NCBI RefSeq assembly: GCF_004342285.1 | Contig: NZ_SMCV01000010.1 | Span: 62,001 to 126,000, forward strand | Length of the DNA: 64,000 bases | Direction: 5' to 3' | Source of the DNA: Klebsiella sp. BIGb0138 | Lineage (GTDB): Bacteria; Pseudomonadota; Gammaproteobacteria; Enterobacterales; Enterobacteriaceae | Shown here: piece by piece, positions 17,418-26,635 of the stretch | Layout: the number at the start of each line of letters is the position of its first letter | Position numbering within the stretch: position 1 is the stretch's first letter | Notes under the pieces: model-generated | Told to the model about the DNA's origin: nothing | What the model saw: only the letters and a program-made list of their open reading frames with translations | Databases searched by the model: none | Made by a program: the position numbers and the translations under genes

Positions 17418-18943
17418 TAGTCTCCCTCCCCGATGTTGATCGCATCGATACGCTGGCTGTTGAACAGATTGAATTTGCTATCCGAACCGTGGCAGCCGTC
17501 GCCGAAGGTAAAGCCGCAGCCGTTGCGTTCCGGGAAGGCGTCTTCCGCCATTTCACGGTGGCTGGTGGGGATGACAAAGCGATCTTCATAGTTAGCGATG
17601 GCGAGGTAGCGATACATCTCTTCGACCTGCTCAACGCTTAATCCGACCTCTTCAATCGCCCGGGTATCGGTTACCCCCTCCACGGTCTGCGAACGTTTAT
17701 AGTGGCGCATCGCCATCATCCGTTTCAGCGCCCGCAGCACCGGGCCGGTGTCGCCCGCGCTCAGCAGATTAGCCAGATACTGGACCGGAATGCGCAGGCT
17801 TTCGACGGCGGGCAGGATGCTGCCGTTATTCGGCAGGCCGCCCGCATCGGCGACGGACTGAATCGGCGACAGCGGCGGGACGTACCAGACCATCGGCAGG
17901 GTGCGATATTCCGGGTGCAGCGGCAGAGCCAGCTTCCACTCCATCGCCAGCTTATAGACCGGGGATTTCTGCGCCGCGTCGATGACGTTATGCGGGATCC
18001 CTTGCTGCAGCGCTTCTTCAATGACCGCCGGGTCGTGCGGATCGAGGAACACATCGCACTGACGTTCATAGAGGTCGGTCTCATGTTCGGTGCTGGCCGC
18101 TTCTTCAATCCGATCGGCGTCATACAGCAGCACGCCAAGATAGCGAATACGTCCGACGCAGGTTTCCGAACAGACCGTCGGCTGGCCGGATTCAATCCGC
18201 GGATAGCAGAAAATGCATTTTTCCGACTTGCCGCTTTTCCAGTTGAAGTAGATTTTTTTGTACGGACAGCCGCTGATGCACATCCGCCAGCCGCGGCATT
18301 TATCCTGGTCGATCAGCACAATGCCATCCTCTTCGCGCTTATAGATGGCGCCGCTCGGGCAGGTGGCGACGCAGCTCGGGTTAAGGCAGTGTTCGCACAG
18401 GCGCGGCAGATACATCATGAAGGTGTTTTCGAACTGGCCATACATCTCCTTCTGCATGGCCTCGAAGTTGCGGTCGTGGGCGCGCTTTGCAAACTCGCCG
18501 CCGAGCAGCTCTTCCCAGTTGGGGCCCCAGCTGATTTTCTCCATCCGCTTGCCGCTGATCAGCGAACGGGGGCGGGCGGTAGGCAGATGCTGGCTCTCCG
18601 GCGCGGTATGCAGATGTTGGTAATCGTAGGTGAAGGGTTCGTAGTAGTCGTCGATGCCCGGCAGCTGCGGGTTAGCGAAGATTTTTGCCAGCACGCCCAC
18701 GCGATTGCCGAGGCGTGGGGTCAGCTTGCCGGTGATCCCACGGATCCAGCCGCCTTGCCACTCCTCCTGGTCTTCCCAGTTTTTCGGGTAGCCGATGCCG
18801 GGTTTGGTCTCCACGTTGTTGAACCAGGCATATTCCATACCTTCGCGACCGGTCCAGACGTTCTTACAGGTGACCGAACAGGTGTGGCAACCGATGCATT
18901 TGTCGAGGTTCAGCACCATGCCGACTTGCGAGCGTATTTTCAT
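17417..18943 (-). CDS. narY: Respiratory nitrate reductase 2 beta subunit
   Basis: This 508-residue iron-sulfur subunit has four cysteine groups: CIGCHTCSVTCKNVW near residue 19, CEHCLNPSCVATCP near 184, CRGWRMCISGCPYKK near 217 (Trp replaces one Cys, as in the [3Fe-4S] site of NarH) and CIFCYPR with CSETCVGR near 244-264. It wires electrons from NarV to NarZ on the cytoplasmic face of the membrane. It overlaps narZ by ATGA. Confidence 0.95.
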   Translation of the reverse strand: MKIRSQVGMVLNLDKCIGCHTCSVTCKNVWTGREGMEYAWFNNVETKPGIGYPKNWEDQEEWQGGWIRGITGKLTPRLGNRVGVLAKIFANPQLPGIDDYYEPFTYDYQHLHTAPESQHLPTARPRSLISGKRMEKISWGPNWEELLGGEFAKRAHDRNFEAMQKEMYGQFENTFMMYLPRLCEHCLNPSCVATCPSGAIYKREEDGIVLIDQDKCRGWRMCISGCPYKKIYFNWKSGKSEKCIFCYPRIESGQPTVCSETCVGRIRYLGVLLYDADRIEEAASTEHETDLYERQCDVFLDPHDPAVIEEALQQGIPHNVIDAAQKSPVYKLAMEWKLALPLHPEYRTLPMVWYVPPLSPIQSVADAGGLPNNGSILPAVESLRIPVQYLANLLSAGDTGPVLRALKRMMAMRHYKRSQTVEGVTDTRAIEEVGLSVEQVEEMYRYLAIANYEDRFVIPTSHREMAEDAFPERNGCGFTFGDGCHGSDSKFNLFNSQRIDAINIGEGD

Positions 18944-21900
18944 TTTTTCGCCTCCTGTATCTGATTGCGACCTTCGTCATCCAGCCAGTCAATGTTTTTC
19001 ATTTTGCGAATTATGATGAACTCATCGCGGTTGGAGCCGACGGTGCCGTAGTAGTTAAAGCCGTAGGCCAGCTGGGCATAGCCGCCGATCATATGGGTTG
19101 GTTTGGGGCAAATGCGGGTCACCGAGTTATGAATCCCCCCGCGACGCCCGGTCACTTCGGAACCCGGAATGTTGATAATCCGCTCCTGAGCGTGGTACAT
19201 CATGGTCATCCCGGGGGGAACGCGCTGGCTGACCACCGCCCGGGCGGTCAGCGCGCCGTTGGCGTTGAAGGCCTCAATCCAGTCGTTATCTTCAATGCCA
19301 AGCTCTCTGGCGTCGGTTTCGCTGAGCCAGACGATCGGTCCGCCGCGCGACAGGGTCAGCATCAGCAGGTTTTCGCTGTAGGTGGAGTGAATCCCCCATT
19401 TCTGGTGCGGCGTAAGGAAATTGAGCGCCTTTTCCGGGAAGCCGTTCGGCGGAATCTCATGCATATGGCTGACGCTACGGGTATCAATCGGCGGTCGGTA
19501 GACCACCAGGCTTTCGCCGAAGGCGCGCATCCACGGGTGATCCTGATACAGCTGCTGGCGGCCGGAGAGCGTGCGCCAGGGGATCAGCTCGTGGACGTTG
19601 GTGTAGCCGGCGTTATAGGAGACGTGCTCGCTTTCCAGACCGGACCAGGTCGGGCTGGAGATGATTTTGCGCGGCTGGGCCTGAATATCGCGAAAGCGAA
19701 TCTTCTCATCTTCTTTGTTGATGGCCAGATGGGTATGATCGCGCCCGGTAAACTGCCCGAGCGCTTGCCAGGCCTTGACCGCCACCTGGCCGTTGGTCTC
19801 CGGCGCCAGGCTGAGGATCACTTCGCTGGCGTCGATGGCGCTGTCGATCCGCGGGCGGCCTTTTGCCGGGCCGTCGGGTTTGACGTAATTCAGCTTGCCG
19901 AGGAACGCGACTTCGTCATCGGTTTGCCAGGTAATGCCTTTGCTACCGTTGCCGAGTTTATCCAGCAGCGGTCCCAGGGAGGTAAAACGCTCGTAGGTGG
20001 CGGGGTAGTCGCGCTCAACCACGGCGATGGCCGGCGCGGTTTTGCCAGGGATCAGATCGCACTCGCCTTTATGCCAGTCCACCACCTCAAACGGCTGCGA
20101 CAGCTCGCCGGCGGAATCGTGCTGGAGGGGGGTAAGCACCACATCGCTTTCGCTCGCCAGGTGGCCGACGCAAACCGTCGAAAAGACCCGGGCGATCTCT
20201 TTATAAATCTCCCAGTCGCTTTTGGCCTCCCAGGCAGGGTCGACGGCGGCGGAGAGCGGGTGGATAAACGGATGCATGTCCGAGGTGTTCATGTCATCTT
20301 TTTCGTACCAGGTGGCGGTCGGCAGGACAATATCGGAGAACAGGCAGGTGCTCGACATGCGAAAGTCGAGGGTCACCAGCAGGTCGAGTTTGCCCTCGAT
20401 GGCGGCGGTTTGCCACTCCACCTCTTCCGGTTTCACCTCATCCGTCGCCCCCAGCTCATCGCCCTGAATCCCGCTGTCGGTACCGAGCAGATATTTGAGC
20501 ATATACTCATGGCCCTTCCCGGAGGAGCCCAGCAGGTTGGAGCGCCAGATAAACATATTCCGCGGGTGGTTTTTACCGCTATCCGGTTGCTCGCAGGCAA
20601 AGCGGATAGCGCCGGATTTCAACCCCTGGACGGTGTAGTCGGCGGGGGATAGCCCGGCGGCGTCCGCCAGCTGTTTGATGGTCAGCGGGTTGACGTTCAG
20701 CTGCGGCGCGGAAGGCAACCAGCCCATCCGTTCGGCGCGTACGTTGAAATCGATCAGATGGCCGGTGAAGCGACTGGCATCCGCCAGCGGGGAGAGCAGC
20801 TCCTGCGCGGTCAGCTTTTCATAGCGCCACTGACAGGAGTGATTATAAAAATAAGAGGTGCTGTTCATCTGACGCGGCGGGCGGTTCCAGTCGGTGGCGA
20901 AGGCCAGCGGCAGCCAGCCGGTCTGCGGGCGCAGTTTTTCCTGACCAACATAGTGCGACCAGCCGCCGCCGCTTTGCCCGATGCAGCCGCAGAACACCAG
21001 CATGTTGATCATCCCGCGGTAGTTCATGTCCATGTGGTACCAGTGATTGACGCCGGCGCCGAGAATAATCATCGACCGACCGTGGGTTTTATGCGCGGTG
21101 TCGGCAAACTCCCACGCAATTTGCTCTATGTGTCGGCGCGGCACGCCGGTAATCTGTTCGGCCCAGGCCGGGGTGTAGGCTTTGACCTCGCTGAAATCTT
21201 GCGCCGCGTTTTGGTCATTCAGACCGCGATCGAGCCCGTAGTTGGCCAGCACGAGGTCATAGACGCTGACCACCAGCTTGCGCTCGCCGTTAGCCAGGGT
21301 CAGCCGTTTGGCCGGCAGCTGATGGACCAGCACCGGCTGCTGCTGCACGCTACGAAAATGCGGGTTCTCATTGCCGCCAAAATAGGGGAAGCCCACCGCA
21401 GCGACCTCATCTTTGAGATCCAGCAACGAAAGCGTGAGTTCGGTCTCTTGCCCGGCGGCCCGCTGTTCGAGGTTCCATTTCCCTTTTTCGCCCCAGCGGA
21501 AACCGATGGAGCCGTTGGGGGCGACTAATTCTCCGCTAACGTTAAAGGCCACGGTTTTCCACTCCGGGTTATTGCTTTCGCCCAGCCCATCGAGCAGGTC
21601 GGAGGCGCGCACCATGCGTCCCGGCACCCAGCTACCGTCATCCCGGCTATCGAGCATCACCAGCATCGGCATGTCGGTGTAGCGACGGCAATAGTTGAGG
21701 AAGTAGTCGCTGGGGTTATCGAGATGGAATGTTTTTAAGATCACATGGCCCATCGCCATCGCCAGCGCGCAGTCGGTACCCTGTTTCGGCGCCAGCCACT
21801 GATCGCACAGTTTTGCCACTTCCGAATAGTCCGGCGTAATGGCGATGGTTTTGCTGCCTTTGTAGCGCACTTCGGTAAAAAAGTGGGCGTCCGGCGTCCG

Positions 21901-22680
21901 GGTCTGCGGCACGTTAGAGCCCCAGGCGATGATGTAGCTGGAGTTATACCAGTCGGCGGATTCCGGCACGTCGGTTTGCTCGCCCCAGGTCATCGGTGAG
22001 GCGGGGGGAAGGTCGCAGTACCAGTCGTAGAAGCTCAGGCAGGTGCCGCCAATCAGCGACAGGTAGCGGGTCCCGGCGGCATAAGAGACCATCGACATTG
22101 CCGGAATCGGCGAGAAACCGACAATGCGATCCGGGCCGTACCGTTTGATGGTCCAGACGTTGGCGGCGGCAATCAGCTGGTTTAGCTCTTGCCAGGTCGA
22201 GCGAATAAAGCCGCCTTTACCGCGCGCCTGCTTGTAGCTAAGGCATTGTTGCCGATCCTGCATGATGCTGTCCCAGGCCGCCACCGGATCCGGATGCCGG
22301 GTCAACGCCTCGCGCCACAGCTCAATCAGCCGTTTGCGCGCCAGCGGGTACTTGAGGCGGTTGGCGCTGTAGAGATACCAGGAGTAGCTGGCCCCGCGCG
22401 GGCAGCCGCGCGGTTCGTGGTTGGGCAGGTCCGGACGGGTGCGCGGATAGTCGGTCTGCTGAGTTTCCCAGGTGACCAGCCCATTTTTGACATAAATTTT
22501 CCAGCTGCAGGAGCCGGTGCAGTTCACGCCGTGCGTGGAGCGGACTATCTTGTCGAACTGCCAGCGCTGGCGGTAGCTATCTTCCCAGTCGCGGTTGGTG
22601 TCCAGCACCTGGCCGTGGCCGTTGGCAAAGGTTTCGCCTTTCTGCTTAAAGTAGCGAAAGCGATCCAGTAGTTTGCTCAT
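18940..22680 (-). CDS. narZ: Respiratory nitrate reductase 2 alpha subunit
   Basis: This 1246-residue catalytic subunit has exactly the length of E. coli NarZ (NarG is 1247). The FS0 cluster motif with its histidine ligand is at HGVNCTGSCSW near residue 50, and the Mo-bis-MGD aspartate region at SADWYNSSYIIAWGSN near 222. It reduces nitrate to nitrite at the cytoplasmic face of the membrane. The absence of narXL, and the flanking by narU and then yddG-fdnGHI, identify it as NRZ rather than the narGHJI copy. In E. coli NRZ is not strongly FNR-dependent and is raised by RpoS; whether that holds here is not shown. Confidence 0.95.
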   Translation of the reverse strand: MSKLLDRFRYFKQKGETFANGHGQVLDTNRDWEDSYRQRWQFDKIVRSTHGVNCTGSCSWKIYVKNGLVTWETQQTDYPRTRPDLPNHEPRGCPRGASYSWYLYSANRLKYPLARKRLIELWREALTRHPDPVAAWDSIMQDRQQCLSYKQARGKGGFIRSTWQELNQLIAAANVWTIKRYGPDRIVGFSPIPAMSMVSYAAGTRYLSLIGGTCLSFYDWYCDLPPASPMTWGEQTDVPESADWYNSSYIIAWGSNVPQTRTPDAHFFTEVRYKGSKTIAITPDYSEVAKLCDQWLAPKQGTDCALAMAMGHVILKTFHLDNPSDYFLNYCRRYTDMPMLVMLDSRDDGSWVPGRMVRASDLLDGLGESNNPEWKTVAFNVSGELVAPNGSIGFRWGEKGKWNLEQRAAGQETELTLSLLDLKDEVAAVGFPYFGGNENPHFRSVQQQPVLVHQLPAKRLTLANGERKLVVSVYDLVLANYGLDRGLNDQNAAQDFSEVKAYTPAWAEQITGVPRRHIEQIAWEFADTAHKTHGRSMIILGAGVNHWYHMDMNYRGMINMLVFCGCIGQSGGGWSHYVGQEKLRPQTGWLPLAFATDWNRPPRQMNSTSYFYNHSCQWRYEKLTAQELLSPLADASRFTGHLIDFNVRAERMGWLPSAPQLNVNPLTIKQLADAAGLSPADYTVQGLKSGAIRFACEQPDSGKNHPRNMFIWRSNLLGSSGKGHEYMLKYLLGTDSGIQGDELGATDEVKPEEVEWQTAAIEGKLDLLVTLDFRMSSTCLFSDIVLPTATWYEKDDMNTSDMHPFIHPLSAAVDPAWEAKSDWEIYKEIARVFSTVCVGHLASESDVVLTPLQHDSAGELSQPFEVVDWHKGECDLIPGKTAPAIAVVERDYPATYERFTSLGPLLDKLGNGSKGITWQTDDEVAFLGKLNYVKPDGPAKGRPRIDSAIDASEVILSLAPETNGQVAVKAWQALGQFTGRDHTHLAINKEDEKIRFRDIQAQPRKIISSPTWSGLESEHVSYNAGYTNVHELIPWRTLSGRQQLYQDHPWMRAFGESLVVYRPPIDTRSVSHMHEIPPNGFPEKALNFLTPHQKWGIHSTYSENLLMLTLSRGGPIVWLSETDARELGIEDNDWIEAFNANGALTARAVVSQRVPPGMTMMYHAQERIINIPGSEVTGRRGGIHNSVTRICPKPTHMIGGYAQLAYGFNYYGTVGSNRDEFIIIRKMKNIDWLDDEGRNQIQEAKK

Positions 22681-22741
22681 GACATTATCTCCTGACGGAG
22701 GCGGAAGCCCCCGGGGTTACACTGCTCAGCATTTTTTCTGT

Positions 22742-24130
22742 TTATTTCGCGGCGGGCCTGCGGCGGCCGTAGACCAGCCAGGTCACCAGCACGCAAACGA
22801 CATAAAAGATCAGGAACACTTTCATCGCGCCAACCGGCGAACCGGTCATTGCCAGGGAGGTGCCAAAGGCTTTGGGGATGAAAAAGCCCCCGACGGCGCC
22901 GATGGCGGAAATAAAACCCAGCGCCGCGGCGGTATCGGTTACCGCTTCGCGCTGGGCTTGCTCATCGCTTCCGCCGCGCTGCTTGACGCTATCGATGGTC
23001 ATCTGGCGGAAGATCACGGCGATCATCTGGAAGGTGGAGCCGCTGCCAAGACCGGCGGTGATAAACAGCCCCATAAACACGATGTAAAAGGCGAGGAAGC
23101 TACCGGCGCCCGAGCCGGGTAAGGTCAGAAACAGCAGTCCGCTGAACAGCGCCATCAGCATAAAGTTAACCAGAGTCACCCGGACGCCGCCCAGCCGGTC
23201 GGAAATGATGCCGCCGAAAGAGCGGGCCAGCGCGCCGATAAACGGCCCGAAGAAGGCCAGTTTAAGGATATTGACGTCCGGAAACTGGGTTTTGGCCAGC
23301 ATGGCGAAGCCTGCCGAAAAGCCAATAAACGAGCCAAAAGTCGCGAGATAAAGCAGGCTCAGCAGCCACATATGCGGGCGTTTTAATACCGGGAGCTGAT
23401 CGCGGATCGCGGTTCTGGCGCCGGCGATGTCGTTCATGCCGAACCAGGCGGCAACGGTGGCAGCCAGCAGCAGCGGCACCCAGATCAGCGGTGAGTTACC
23501 TGGCCACAGGCTCGACCCGTCGGGCTGATCGACGCCGCGTACGCCGAGAAAGGTAAAGATCGGCAAAAAGATGACCACCGGCGAGAGTAGCTGCATCACG
23601 CTGACGCCGAGGTTGCCCAGGCCGCCGTTAACGCCGAGGGCGCTGCCTTGCTTCGCTTTCGGATAGAAAAAGCTGATGTTTCCCATGCTGGAGGCAAAGT
23701 TGGCCCCGGCAAATCCGCATAGCAGGGCGATTATAATAAATGTCCAGAATGGCGTTGCCGGGTTTTGTACCGCGATCCCCAGCCACAGGCAGGGAACCAC
23801 TAATATAACGGTACTGAATACCGTCCAGTAGCGCCCGCCAAATATAGGAACCATGAAAGAATAGGGCACCCGTAATATCGCCCCGGACAGCGAAGGCAGC
23901 GCGGTTAATAAAAAAAGCTGATCGGTAGTGAAATTAAATCCGACTTTATTGAGATTAACCGCCACGGCGCTGAATAACATCCAGACGCAGAAGGAAAGTA
24001 ATAAACAGGCGACTGAAATACAAAGGTTTCTTCGGGCAATGGCTTTTCCTTTATTTTCCCAGAATGCCGGGTTTTCGGGTCTCCAGTCGGTTAAAAGGTA
24101 ATGATTATCTTTCTCATTTTCTCTTGACAT
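22742..24130 (-). CDS. narU: Nitrate/nitrite transporter NarU
   Basis: This 462-residue major-facilitator protein has the two nitrate-signature segments of the NarK/NarU family (GFAGANFASSMGNISFFYP and, in the second half, GLGSGSTFQMIAVIF), about twelve transmembrane helices, and the conserved N-terminus RENEKDNHYLLTDWRPENP. It imports nitrate and exchanges or exports nitrite. GAGG lies 6 nt before the ATG. It is the first gene of the operon, 61 nt before narZ. Confidence 0.94.
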   Translation of the reverse strand: MSRENEKDNHYLLTDWRPENPAFWENKGKAIARRNLCISVACLLLSFCVWMLFSAVAVNLNKVGFNFTTDQLFLLTALPSLSGAILRVPYSFMVPIFGGRYWTVFSTVILVVPCLWLGIAVQNPATPFWTFIIIALLCGFAGANFASSMGNISFFYPKAKQGSALGVNGGLGNLGVSVMQLLSPVVIFLPIFTFLGVRGVDQPDGSSLWPGNSPLIWVPLLLAATVAAWFGMNDIAGARTAIRDQLPVLKRPHMWLLSLLYLATFGSFIGFSAGFAMLAKTQFPDVNILKLAFFGPFIGALARSFGGIISDRLGGVRVTLVNFMLMALFSGLLFLTLPGSGAGSFLAFYIVFMGLFITAGLGSGSTFQMIAVIFRQMTIDSVKQRGGSDEQAQREAVTDTAAALGFISAIGAVGGFFIPKAFGTSLAMTGSPVGAMKVFLIFYVVCVLVTWLVYGRRRPAAK

Positions 24131-24424
24131 ATTGCCCTCGAATGAACCGTAACCAAAGAAAAATTAAATATGAGAAAACAGCAAATTAAGCAGAAGAGGC
24201 GATTAAGGCTGGCTGATTTAATTATTGTAATGTTTGAAGAATAGATAAAAAAAAGACGGCAGAAGAAAGCCCATTGGCAATAGGTGATTATTATTTGTTA
24301 CAGAATGTAAATTAAATGTGATTCAGTTCGCGAGGTGGTGGGCGGATCCGCAGGCCTCTGGCGGAGCGACAGGCCCGCCGCGGCGGCGCATGCTGATGAT
24401 TCTGCCATGGCGATGGCAAAGGGA
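24131..24424. other. AT-rich region upstream of narU
   Basis: No gene is present. The stretch up to about 24330 is strikingly A+T-rich against its surroundings and must hold the narU promoter. I could not find an FNR-type dyad (TTGAT-N4-ATCAA) in it, which agrees with an NRZ-type operon. A run of nine A on the plus strand (U on the minus transcript) lies at about 24246-24254. Confidence 0.5.
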
Positions 24425-25006
24425 TTACGGGCGCAGTAGCTCCAGCGTTATATAATAGTTTATATAGCGTGTAAACACACTCTCGTCGAACGCTTTCATA
24501 CCGAGGGCGTAAATGCCGTCCAGACCGCAGACGAGAGCGATTAAACGCCAGGCGATATTTTCCGCGCTATCGTCGGGGTGGAATTCGCCGGATTCGCTGC
24601 CAATACGGATAATCTTCACCGTCTCCTCGTGCCACATCGACATGGTCAGCAGGTAGGCCGCCTTGATGTCGTCATCGCTGCCGGAAAGCAGTTGCCCCTC
24701 GCGCCACAAGCGGATGTAGGGCTCCAGGCGACCATCTTCACTGCCCAGCATCGAGAACAACCGCTCGCGGCAGCTGGCGTTGTCGTCCACCAGCTGGATA
24801 TCCAGCATTTCACCAATCAGGCGGACAAAGGCCTGGGCTTTGAGCTCGCCAATGGAGGCGAAGTGGTGGTGCAGCTGTCCGGTGGCGACGCCCGCTTCAG
24901 CGGCAATCTGGCGTACCGTCATCGCCCCCAGCCCCCCTTGCAACGCCACGCGCATAGCCGCCTGCAGGATGACTTCCCGCCGCGCTTCCCGATTCAAATA
25001 ATGCAT
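24425..25006 (-). CDS. smvR: TetR-family repressor SmvR
   Basis: This 193-residue TetR protein has the helix-turn-helix MTVRQIAAEAGVATGQLHHHF (close to residues 29-49, read in part) and a variable ligand domain. It is divergent from smvA with a 119-nt gap. In Klebsiella, SmvR represses smvA, and its loss raises tolerance to cationic biocides such as chlorhexidine; that is established knowledge, not visible here. The reading frame is intact. Two matching dyads in the gap are the likely binding sites. Confidence 0.88.
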   Translation of the reverse strand: MHYLNREARREVILQAAMRVALQGGLGAMTVRQIAAEAGVATGQLHHHFASIGELKAQAFVRLIGEMLDIQLVDDNASCRERLFSMLGSEDGRLEPYIRLWREGQLLSGSDDDIKAAYLLTMSMWHEETVKIIRIGSESGEFHPDDSAENIAWRLIALVCGLDGIYALGMKAFDESVFTRYINYYITLELLRP

Positions 25007-25050
25007 ATTGCCCCGCTAAGCCGTGATTTGCATCGATAGTAACAAAAAGT

Positions 25051-25064
25051 TGGACAGTTGTTCA
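25051..25064. promoter_or_regulatory. Candidate SmvR operator, imperfect dyad
   Basis: TGGACA-GT-TGTTCA is a 14-bp dyad with one mismatch, 44 nt from the smvR start. It shares the TGGACA-N2-TGTYCA pattern with the perfect dyad 37 bp further on (start to start), in the smvR-smvA gap. Confidence 0.55.
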
Positions 25065-25087
25065 ACAATCCGGCAGGATCGCAATCC

Positions 25088-25101
25088 TGGACACGTGTCC
25101 A
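25088..25101. promoter_or_regulatory. Candidate SmvR operator, perfect dyad
   Basis: TGGACACGTGTCCA is a perfect 14-bp palindrome, 24 nt before the smvA start, well placed to block its promoter. The related dyad at 25051 makes a two-site arrangement usual for TetR repressors. Confidence 0.65.
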
Positions 25102-25125
25102 ATTTGCAAACTTGAGGAATGGAGT

Positions 25126-26616
25126 ATGTCTCGGCAATGGTTAACGCTGGTGGCGATTTTACTGGTCTATGTTCCGGTGGCGATCGATGCCACGGTGCTG
25201 CATGTCGCCGCGCCCACGCTTAGCATGTCGTTGGGGACCAGCAGCAATGAGCTGCTGTGGATCATTGATATTTATTCATTAGTGATGGCCGGTATGGTGC
25301 TGCCGATGGGCGCGCTCGGCGATAAAATTGGCTTTAAACGCCTGCTGCTGCTCGGGAGCGCGATTTTTGGCGTGGCTTCGCTGGCGGCGGCATTGTCGCC
25401 CAGCGCGCAGGCGCTGATTGCCGCCCGCGCGCTGCTGGCGATAGGCGCGGCGATGATCGTCCCGGCAACGCTGGCGGGGATTCGCAACACCTTCGCGCAG
25501 GCGCGCCAGCGAAATATGGCCCTTGGCCTGTGGGCGGCGATTGGCTCCGGCGGAGCCGCCTTCGGCCCGCTGGTCGGCGGGGTGCTGCTGGAGCATTTTT
25601 ACTGGGGATCGGTGTTCCTGATAAACGTCCCTGTTGTGCTGGCGGTGATCGCCTTCTGCGCCCGGATGGTGCCGCGTCAGCCGGCGCGTCGCGAACAGCC
25701 GCTCAATTTTATGCAGGCCATCATGTTGATTGCCGCGATCCTGATGCTGGTATTCAGCGCCAAAACGGCGCTGAAAGGGCTGATGGCCGCGTGGATCAGC
25801 GGGCTGGTGGCGCTGGCTGGCGCCGGGCTGCTGGTGCGCTTCGTTCGTCAGCAGCTTTGCGCCGCGACGCCGATGGTGGATATGCGCCTGTTCACCCATC
25901 GCATTATTTTAAGCGGCGTGATGATGGCGATGACCGCGCTGATCACCCTGGTCGGGTTTGAACTGCTGATGGCGCAGGAGCTGCAGTTCGTCCACGGTAA
26001 AACGCCGTTTGAAGCCGGGCTGTTTATGCTGCCGTTGATGGTGGCCAGCGGCTTTAGCGGCCCCATTGCCGGGGTGATGGTTTCGCGGCTTGGGCTGCGC
26101 CAGGTGGCGACCGGCGGCATGTTGCTGAGCGCATTCAGCTTCCTTGGCCTGGCGATGACCGACTTTAGCACCCAGCAGTGGCAGGCATGGGGATTCATGA
26201 TCCTGTTAGGTTTCAGCGTCGCCAGCGCCTTACTGGCGTCGGGAGCGGCGATTATGGCGGCCGCGCCGAAAGAGAAAGCGGCGGCGGCGGGCGCGATTGA
26301 AACGATGGCTTATGAGCTGGGAGCAGGTCTGGGGATCGCCCTGTTCGGGCTGATCCTGACCCGCAGCTACAGTTCGTCGATAGTGTTACCCGCGGGGGTT
26401 GACGGGCACGCGGCGACGCAGGCGTCATCGTCTATTAGCGAGGCGATTGCGCTGGCGCACACGATGCCGGCTATTCCGGCGCAGGCGCTGGTTGACGCCG
26501 CGAAAAGCGCCTTTATCAACGCCCACAGCATCATGCTGGCTACCGCCGGGGTGCTGCTGCTGTTGCTGGCCGCGGGGATCTGGCGCAGCCTGGCGAAAGC
26601 GCCGGCGATGGACTGA
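25126..26616 (+). CDS. smvA: MFS multidrug efflux pump SmvA
   Basis: This 496-residue, 14-helix (DHA2) transporter is close to Salmonella SmvA along its whole length: VYVPVAIDATVLHVAAPTLS, ELLWIIDIYSLVMAGM, GDKIGFKRLL (loop 2-3 motif A) and GGAAFGPLVGGVLLEHFYWG (motif C). It exports methyl viologen, acriflavine and cationic biocides by proton exchange. GAGG lies before the ATG. It converges with yddG, separated by a small perfect hairpin. Confidence 0.93.
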   Translation: MSRQWLTLVAILLVYVPVAIDATVLHVAAPTLSMSLGTSSNELLWIIDIYSLVMAGMVLPMGALGDKIGFKRLLLLGSAIFGVASLAAALSPSAQALIAARALLAIGAAMIVPATLAGIRNTFAQARQRNMALGLWAAIGSGGAAFGPLVGGVLLEHFYWGSVFLINVPVVLAVIAFCARMVPRQPARREQPLNFMQAIMLIAAILMLVFSAKTALKGLMAAWISGLVALAGAGLLVRFVRQQLCAATPMVDMRLFTHRIILSGVMMAMTALITLVGFELLMAQELQFVHGKTPFEAGLFMLPLMVASGFSGPIAGVMVSRLGLRQVATGGMLLSAFSFLGLAMTDFSTQQWQAWGFMILLGFSVASALLASGAAIMAAAPKEKAAAAGAIETMAYELGAGLGIALFGLILTRSYSSSIVLPAGVDGHAATQASSSISEAIALAHTMPAIPAQALVDAAKSAFINAHSIMLATAGVLLLLLAAGIWRSLAKAPAMD

Positions 26617-26631
26617 TCGCCGGCGGCGATC
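26615..26631. terminator. Hairpin between convergent smvA and yddG
   Basis: GATCGCC-GGC-GGCGATC is a perfect 7-bp stem overlapping the smvA stop codon. There is no clear U-tract. Confidence 0.35.
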
Positions 26632-26635
26632 CCGG

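Noticed and set aside
17702-18964. 420-codon plus-strand frame opposite narY
   Set aside because: Antisense shadow of the iron-sulfur subunit gene; no domain and no ribosome site.
19093-20652. Long open frame (519 codons) on the plus strand opposite narZ
   Set aside because: It lies entirely within the certain narZ gene on the other strand and reads low-complexity, histidine- and glycine-rich sequence typical of shadow frames in GC-rich DNA.
24131-24424. FNR box upstream of narU
   Set aside because: I looked for TTGAT-N4-ATCAA on both strands and found no acceptable match.
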